This document shows positions 56,601 through 64,000 of a DNA stretch of 64,000 nt, in pieces (the stretch's first letter is position 1; the number at the start of each line of letters is the position of its first letter). The DNA comes from Rhizomucor pusillus (taxonomy: Eukaryota; Mucoromycota; Mucoromycetes; Mucorales; Lichtheimiaceae), in assembly GCA_900175165.2 (NCBI GenBank), contig FWWN02000482.1:1-64000 (forward strand). The letters run 5' to 3'. The notes below the pieces were generated by a model, which was given only the letters and a program-made list of their open reading frames with translations, did no database searches and was not told the origin of the DNA. The translations under genes and the position numbers were made by a program.

Positions 56601-59600
56601 CAAAGTGACCCAGGACTTGTCGCTGGCTCGCCAGAATCCATTGTATTCCACAAGTTGGCGCAAGAACGAAATGACACGCTGTGTATTGTACTTGTCGGTT
56701 GCAGGCAAGTTGATTTCATCACAGAAAATAACAAGCCAACGTCCAATCATTGTAGGTGACAAAATAACACCGTTGGGAGTCTTTCGGTACTCGCAGTGTT
56801 GCTCGAATGTCTTCAAGATTAATTCAGGCGTAGTTGCACTGGAGAAGTTGAGACCGACGACCTCCATGTCTGGAAGTTTGCGAAGTGCACTGAACAAGGT
56901 CATTGTTTTACCTGAACCAGGTGGACCGCAAAGAATGAGAGGTTTGTGCTCAGACAGCCACGAGTAAAGGACTTCTTCGTGGCGAATAGTATCGACAGTG
57001 GGAATGATCATATCTGCGTCGGATACCTTGTGCGTCTCGATTTCTACAACTGGCACCTTCGATTCCCAAGGCACCCACTGGCCAGTATTGACAGCGATGT
57101 CATAATCAATGATACTTGTATTGTTGCCAAGTGGTGGGAGCTCATATGTTGTGACGCCACGGATGTAATCACCAAGGACAGTACGGAGATCAAGTTTTGC
57201 ATCACCAGAGAAACTCCAGATAATGGAGTAAATGATGCGCTTGGTGATATAACCTTCCAAGTGATCGCCTGCCATGGGGAAATCAGGGTGCTGAGCATTG
57301 TATTCAAGCACGTTCCGTACGGTCTTGTTGAGGAGCGAGAAAAATGTTGAGAGTACTCGCATGCGAGTAAAGTCCATAATGTGCTCCAATGTTCCTGCAT
57401 AGTCGAGAGCCTTGGCAACCAAACCGCTTTCATCGGACAAATCGGGAGCCATGATATCTGCGATTTCACGCTGCGTGGCGAGATTAGGTGATACGGATGT
57501 CAATTCTTCGCTCTCGGCGAGGCGACGGCTTGATGGACCTTCCTCTTCAATTTCATCCATAGGTACATTGCGCAAAGTCTCCAGATAGTTGGAAAAGATC
57601 ATAGGCAAGGTGATAACATCCTCGCTGAACCAGACCATACCACAGCGAGAGACTGTAGCGAGAGTAGCATACTTGAGGGTCTCTACTTCAAACATGATGC
57701 GGACATTTGGTGGGAGATTGAGACGTTCACCGTTAGGCAAAGTCAACAGTCTGTTATCGTCGAGCACAGAGTTCAAGTTTTCAACCCATTCAGGATCGAC
57801 ATCGCCGTCAAAAATAATCCAATGTCTCTTTTGACTTTCACCACGAACATTGTCCACGATCTTGCGAAGAATATGTGTGAAGAGACCATCCGTCCATTCT
57901 CTGGTAGTTGCATCCAATGTACCGTACAATGCATCTTTGGGAATAGCCTTTGGATCGATTGTGTAGGCAACACCTTCGACGCCTTCGACGCGTTCCAAAG
58001 CAGTCAGCAATGTCTTCCAAGCTGTCGATTTGCCAGATCCAGAAGGACCAACCATCATAAGACCATGATGGATATTTTGAATTTGATATAGCTGGATAAC
58101 CTTTTCCATCCAGGCATCACCGCTGACAAGGCGGCGTTCGGCGCAAACTTTCTTGAGCTCTTCCTTGAGACGATCAAGATCAACAGGTGCATATTTAACA
58201 CCTGGGAAGACATCAGCGAGCAAGCTAAGAAAAATAATGGATCAGATTCGAGCCTAGAACGATTCTCTTAGAAATTGCTAGCGCTTACCTGGTCAACAAA
58301 GGAATATCGTCAGCTACAAGCTTGGGTACCATGGTTTCTCGAATACTATTCAAACATGGATAAGTGATATTATCAAAGGGCGATTGTATTGAGTCATTCG
58401 GGTATTTACCTGGAAATAAGCAATTGTTGTTCTGGTACAGATTCAGAAATGCTGCTGTACTTGGACTTGTCTTCTTTGCCTTCCTCGATTTCCTTTCGCA
58501 AAGTTGCTAGACGCTCACGCTTCAAATTACCGGCGCTAACGAGCACACTCTTGAGTGCACGAAGACCGAAGTCATAGTGAGATTGAGGAGAAAGCTGCTC
58601 CGCGCACAAATTGAAGAGCGGCACGACTTTTGATGCCAAAGTTTCGGCGGTGCGGAAACCTTGAGAATACAACATGACTTGAGCAATGAGTTCTCTGTCG
58701 GGCTTTGTCATGGCGATGCTTCGGAACAGTTTCTTCAAGTTATCAGGCAAGTTGGAACGGCCGGCATAGCCAGGGTTCATAGTGATGAAGATACCGGTAT
58801 CTGTGTTGACCTTGACGTTACGTCCAACAAGCTCAATTTCGTGGTTGGGGTTAGTCATGGCTTCCTTGAGACCCAATTGAATAGTCTGCACTTGTTGCGA
58901 GACAGCAGAAAGGATACGTTCCTCCAAACGGTTAAATTCATCAAAACAGCCCCAAGCACCGACTTGGCAAAGACCAATGAAGATACGACCCATGGCCTGG
59001 AAATCAAATGTCTCATCACAGCAGAAGACAAGGACAAAGCGACCGAGCTGCACACCGAGAGCCTTGACGGATTCGGTCTTACCGGTACCTGCAGGACCGA
59101 AGGGCGAACCACCGAGACGTTGCTCCAAAGCTTGGGTCAACGTGAGGTAACAACGGTCAGTAAGAGGCGTTTGCACAAGGCGGTCAGGGACGCCGAGGTA
59201 CTCGTACCCATAATAGAATTGAGCATTGGCCATATTGATGGTCAATCTATGGATGGGATTTTCAACGCTGGCATTAAAGTAGAACCGCATCTGGTAAAGC
59301 CAGTTGAAATCCTTGGGGGAGGTGACGTTGTTAGTGAGCAGCTGACGGGTAACATCACGCTGGTGGACGAGCTCTGTAACCAAATGTTCGCACTTGCGTC
59401 GCTTGATTGCAGATAGATCGAGCAAGACGGCATCGGCAAGGATATTCAAATTACGTTCTACGAGCTGAATAGCTGTTTGCAGGGGAGCGGTATCTCGATC
59501 AGCACTTTCGTTAATCGTATTCAGGGCCTTATCCACCGACTGTGTCCAGATGATCTGAGCTGCAAGCACAACTAGTTGAGCTGGGTAGCGGTCAATCCAT

Positions 59601-62600
59601 TCCATAAAGGCGGATGAGTCCATTTCTTCTGCATTGTAAATCGCTTCCAGCTCGCCGACTGCATCGCTAAGCAAGAGAGCCAAAGACGAGTGCATCTCTT
59701 TTTCCAATAGCGTCAACCAATCGTTGATCTTGGGATTGTCCTTAATAGACACAGGAGTCTTGAAGACTACTTCTTCGCCTTCCTTCGAGGCCATACCCAT
59801 AATGGCATTTTGATCTTCGTTGAGCAAGATGGTAGCAATACCGGCAAACATCTTCTTGAAATGCTTCTGAATACGCAAGATATCTTTGCTGTTACCAATG
59901 ATTTCGAGGAGGTCTTCATCACCAACAAAGTAGAAACGAGGGAATGATGCACGCTCTCGTTCAAGATATTCACCCAAGGCCTTTTGGATTTTGCTCAGCA
60001 AGTCTGCAAGGCGTTCAAGCGATTTTTGAATGTTTGGAATGTTCAGCACATCCATAACGAATGGCGACTTGTAAACTTTTTTCATGACAGCCAGGAATTC
60101 GGTGTTGATGCTTTGGAAACGGGAAGTTTCAACAGGTAACAAGTGCTTGATATCCACGCTGCCGCTAAAGATACCCTCGAGATACACCCATTGACGCTGG
60201 ACATCAATCCACACGTCGAACAAGACATGCACGCGGTTAAGCTTATCTTCCCAAGATGCAGCATCTTCTTCAAAGACTTTGTAGTATGGGGACAGCTTCA
60301 TGGCAGTCAACGAGTTGATATGCTCGCTTGATTTGTTGAAAAGATCGTCCCATCCACGGATAAGACGGCATTTGTTCTGATAGTTTACCAAGTCGAGCAC
60401 ATAGTTTGCCCAGGTTTCCTTAACCTGCTTCAAGAATTCTTCCAGCGCCATTTCACCTTGAGCTTGCAAGATAACATCACGCACAAGTTGCTCGTTGCGC
60501 TTCAGGTCCAAGTCCCAAAGATGACCGATGGTCATTTCTGATAAGGTGAATCGGCCTTCCACCTTCAAAGTCTTGAAGATCTGACGCCAGTGACGTTCTC
60601 GAAGAGCTTCCGACTTCAGATCAGCAACAAGTGGGTTAACTCGCAGCAGCTGTCGCAAGGTTTCCTGAACGTATTCGTATGCTGCATACTGGCGCATGCG
60701 GTTCGGCATTTCCTTTGTCGAGTTGACAAGCTCGTCCAAAAGCTGACGCACTTTACGAGGAACGACAGAGGACCAGGGAGTATCACGGATCTCGTAAAGA
60801 GACTGCCAGACTTTAGCGAGAGCTGTCCAGACAGACTTGAGATCACGCAGTTCTTCCAAGACAGGATCGAGACGAGCTTCAGAAGTCTGTTCGAGATCCA
60901 GAGCTTCCTTTGCGCGGCAAACCATATCATACTCTTCTTTCAATCGAGTAACACGGCCCTCGAAGATACTGAGTGTATTGGTAGCAATGTCGGGTTTAAT
61001 GTCGCCTTGCACAGGTTTAGACTTTTCCCATTCTGCACAGATATCACGGATCTTCTGCTCCACGACCTTGTCTTCAGCAACAATCTTCATTTGCAATCCA
61101 GCTACAGAAATATATTTGTAAAAAGTGCTTCCTATAGATACACATCATACTTACCAATCTGGTCTTGGATAGCATTGTTCTTGCGGCTCAAAATCTCATT
61201 GAAAGCACTCCATTCACCATCGACCTGATCAACATACACCCAGTCATTGGGGAATTGGAAGCGCTGCCGTTCCAAGGTCTTTTGTCCTTGACGGAATAGT
61301 TCAACATCTTGGCTCCATTTAGCGACCTTGCGCTTGAGATCCTGCACAAAGGTGATGAAGGTTACGGCCTCGCCGGTCGAGTTACTTTCAATAGATTGCT
61401 GCTCCAATTCATATCGAGCTTTGGAGACTGATACATGGAAATCACGCATGGATGTACCGAGCATGCTGCCGAACTTGTTCAAGATTTCTCGTTGCCATTG
61501 ATCGTATTTTTGGTTCACCTTGCTTTGCACTTGCTCATAGTCGATAACGAGAGGGCCAAAAGACTGTTCGGTTTCAGAGTTATCAAAAGTGCTGCGTGCC
61601 TTTTTAATTTCTAGCAGAATCTGCTGCCACTTTGATAGATCATCACCAAGAATATTAAAGACGTGATTGGACTCAAGGTCCCACAATGACTGGTATTGCA
61701 GCCAGATGTTGACATATTCCGATACTTGGGTGATCTTGTCTTCGATAATTTGATACGCATTCTTAAGCGAGCCGTCGCCCATGCGTGTCAAAAGGCTAGC
61801 GTAGCTCTTTTCTTCCAATGGATTGTCACGAACGCTGAGACCGCCTTCGTATCTAGAGCTCTGAATGCGAGGCAAGTGACAAACAGTAGATAGCCAGTCA
61901 TGCAGCTGAGACCACCAGCTAGCCCTAGCTTGCTCAATTGGTGGATCGAGATACATGACTTGGTTTCGGATGCGAATTTCATGAATGAGCGTCTGCAAAG
62001 TGGGTTTCACCTCTGGTGACTTTGAGATTGCGACAGGCTTTTCTTCTACGACGACATTCTCACGAGAATTCGCCTTGCGCTTTCGACGGCTCTTGGAGAT
62101 TGTAACTTCTGGAATAATTGCTTCCTCGTCGATACCTTGGAAACTGTTTGTCCAGGCCTTGATGGCTTGTTGGAGACGACTGATAAGCACGGCTTCAATG
62201 CGTTTGTCGAGACCAGCGACCCATTGATCTAAGTTGGAGTAGTTCTCCAAGTTGAGTCTGTCAATCTGATAGAAACAATTTGTTAGCAAAAATCTTGTAT
62301 ACTACAAACTTCCATAGTTACCAATTTCTGGATGCGTCCGAGGGCATCTTCAAAGCGGTCGACTTGGTAAGGGCATGCGTTCATTTCTTCGATGCTCTTG
62401 TTGATCTCGTCATAGTAGCCGATAAGCGCATCTACTTTATCTTGGAATACAGAGACTACATTTGCAAATTCTCGAACAAACATGACATGTCTGTTCTCAC
62501 GAGCATCCAAAGGTGTGCCGGTTAAGTACGATAATGGTCGGTGGTGGGCATCGTATGTGTTAACGAAGTAATCCCATCGAAGGTTGATACCTGAAAGCTT

Positions 62601-64000
62601 TAAGTTTAAGCATGCATTTTTCGAGTAATCATTCTTTTTGTAAACTAACCTTTCGTGATCATGACATGAACCTCGTTGCGATATCCTGCGACAAGTGTAG
62701 AGATATCAGGGTTTCGATTCACTTTGTGTACAGTCTGGGAGAAGGTTCTGACGGTTTCCATCAAGCTGACAGCGAAGGGATAGACTCGTTTCGCATCTTT
62801 TGCTACGTTCGAGATAGTATGCGGCACTTGGAAGTTGAGCCAAAGAAGGTTGCGAACTTCTTTAAAGAGCGTAATGATCTGCCCATCAAAATTGACACCG
62901 AGTTGCAAAGTGTTCTGCACTCTGTTGCGAGAGATTTCGAAAATACGGCCCGATACAGAAAGATCGCGCTTTGTAATTTCTTGCAACCAGTTTTCGTATA
63001 TCAGTCTAGTGTCTAACTTTTTGCGGAAACTGTTGCTCTCGATCTGCAGTTTCTGGCCCTCGGCATAGAGCTCCCATCCTTTACCGAGAACGTCTTCTAC
63101 GCGCTTCATGTACAATGATAGTTGGCGATCAATCTGTCGGGCCCAGACAATGGCACCTGAGATAGGAGGAAGGTCGCGCAATTGAGCCATCAAGTATGCT
63201 TCAGAATTACGATATTGCATCTTGAATTTGTCGTGAAGCTTATTGATGTCTTCTTTTACACTGTCAATCAGCTGCGTCTGGTATTCTTGGATCGCACCTC
63301 GAATCTGGACAGAAATTTAGTACGCAATCTTATGTAAAGTAGATTTCCAACCTTACCTTTGGACGAACAAACAAAGCATTGAATTTCGAAAAGACTCTAA
63401 ACATCTCATTCGCACTCTTTGCAGTTCCTAGGCGATCTCTCAATCGTGCAATGATCTGGTTTTCAACGCGCGACACACGCTCATTGTATGCGCTTTCGGC
63501 TTGCACCCAGATTTCCGTGCCCTCTGTTTTGCTGTGTTAGCAATGCAAATCCCAAAAGAACAGCTTTAACCAACATGCCTGGTGAGACATCGAGTACGTC
63601 AATATTCTTGACACTCTCGTATGCAAGCTTGACTTCTTCAACAGCATTGATATCACTAATGCTGACACTTTCTTCTTCTTCCATGACGCTGTTGACTTGC
63701 CCATCCACGACGACTGTGGACTTCTTGGAACGAGGACTAGTCATAACACGAACAATGGTCTGATGCAGCTGTTCATGCTGCTTTCTGAAAGTGCGAACAA
63801 AAGTCACTCGCTCTTGAAGCTTTGCATGGGCCGGATTGATCTTGATAGGCAAGAACTTTTCAGACCGTTTGCGGGTTACATCTCGAGCTACGTTGGTGAA
63901 CTCTTTGATAAGATCGTCCCATGTCTGGAAGACAGCTTCGGCGCCTGCAGTTGTGCGTTCAAAATCGTCGTATTCCATGTACATCAATCGACGGCTTCCG
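50669..64000 (-). CDS. DYN1: Cytoplasmic dynein heavy chain (N-terminus beyond window)
   Basis: Minus-end-directed microtubule motor subunit that moves nuclei, vesicles and spindles. Ten exons are visible (64000-63579, 63523-63357, 63304-62650, 62590-62322, 62265-61155, 61101-58410, 58345-58289, 58224-54903, 54838-52690, 52617-50669), about 4263 residues with the stop at 50669. The frame stays open across all junctions. The tail (DHC_N1), linker (DHC_N2), motor and C-terminal domain are in order. Four P-loops are seen: GPAGTGKTE (AAA1, the main hydrolysis site), GPSGSGKST (AAA2), GPPGSGKT (AAA3) and GVSGSGKTT (AAA4). The stalk coiled coil with the microtubule-binding domain spans about 53900-55150. 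Only the first part of the tail is missing. The visible first intron has a GC donor (after SP; the codon becomes Glu in SPEGTEIW). The cytoplasmic rather than axonemal class fits the sequence style and a fungus. Confidence 0.96.

Noticed and set aside
50669..64000. Many plus-strand reading frames opposite dynein, some over 200 codons
   Set aside because: They lie wholly within well-supported dynein exons and read as antisense of conserved motifs.
1..64000. tRNA, rRNA or CRISPR elements
   Set aside because: No sequence with T-arm and D-arm boxes in correct spacing, no rRNA-like sequence and no regularly spaced repeats were noticed; a covariance-model scan would be needed to be certain.

Overview
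The window is nuclear DNA of a filamentous fungus. Genes are split by many short introns (mostly 50-130 nt, GT-AG, a few GC-AG). It encodes a cytoplasmic dynein heavy chain, a Pho80-type cyclin, a DASH subunit (Dad2), an Rsr1/Rap GTPase, an Sla1 endocytic scaffold and a Zn2Cys6 factor. The intron-rich style, short intergenic spaces and protein character fit an early-diverging lineage such as Mucoromycota best; that assignment is inference, as I could not search a database.

Layout. 1-2150: no intact gene, possibly a decayed reading frame. 2151-2879 (+): small Zn2Cys6 protein. 3680-6177: two pseudogenes, one unrecognised and one a cyclophilin. 6272-11263 (-): SLA1 and an RSR1/Rap GTPase. 12160-15518 (-): peroxisomal D-amino-acid oxidase and a proline iminopeptidase, 95 bp apart. 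16282-17273 (+): seven-helix membrane protein. 18206-18921 (+): Cu/Zn superoxide dismutase. 19190-32227 (all -): a duplicated block with three paralogs of an unrecognised coiled-coil/PPxY family and two BCS1-like AAA ATPases, with decayed fragments between and beside them. One BCS1 copy carries several lesions and an assembly gap. 33129-33385 (+): frameshifted secreted cysteine-rich protein. 34784-41000: Pho80-like cyclin, a small membrane protein, a SUR7-like protein, DAD2 and a vacuolar amino-acid transporter. 41480-44006 (-): a shortened AROM-like protein keeping only dehydroquinate synthase and dehydroquinase. It is divergent from a secreted double-psi barrel protein (44284-44727, +). 45309-49767 (-): P4-type lipid flippase. 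50669-64000 (-): dynein heavy chain, whose N-terminus lies beyond the window.

Most genes are unrelated neighbours rather than a pathway cluster. Two things stand out. The first is the 13-kb same-strand block of PPxY/coiled-coil and BCS1-like paralogs. Its PPxY and, in one copy, NPF motifs suggest an endocytic or ubiquitin-ligase adaptor role. The second is the DHQS-DHQase fusion, which keeps the catalytic residues for two consecutive shikimate-pathway steps but lacks the other three AROM domains. No rRNA, tRNA, CRISPR or intact transposon was recognised.
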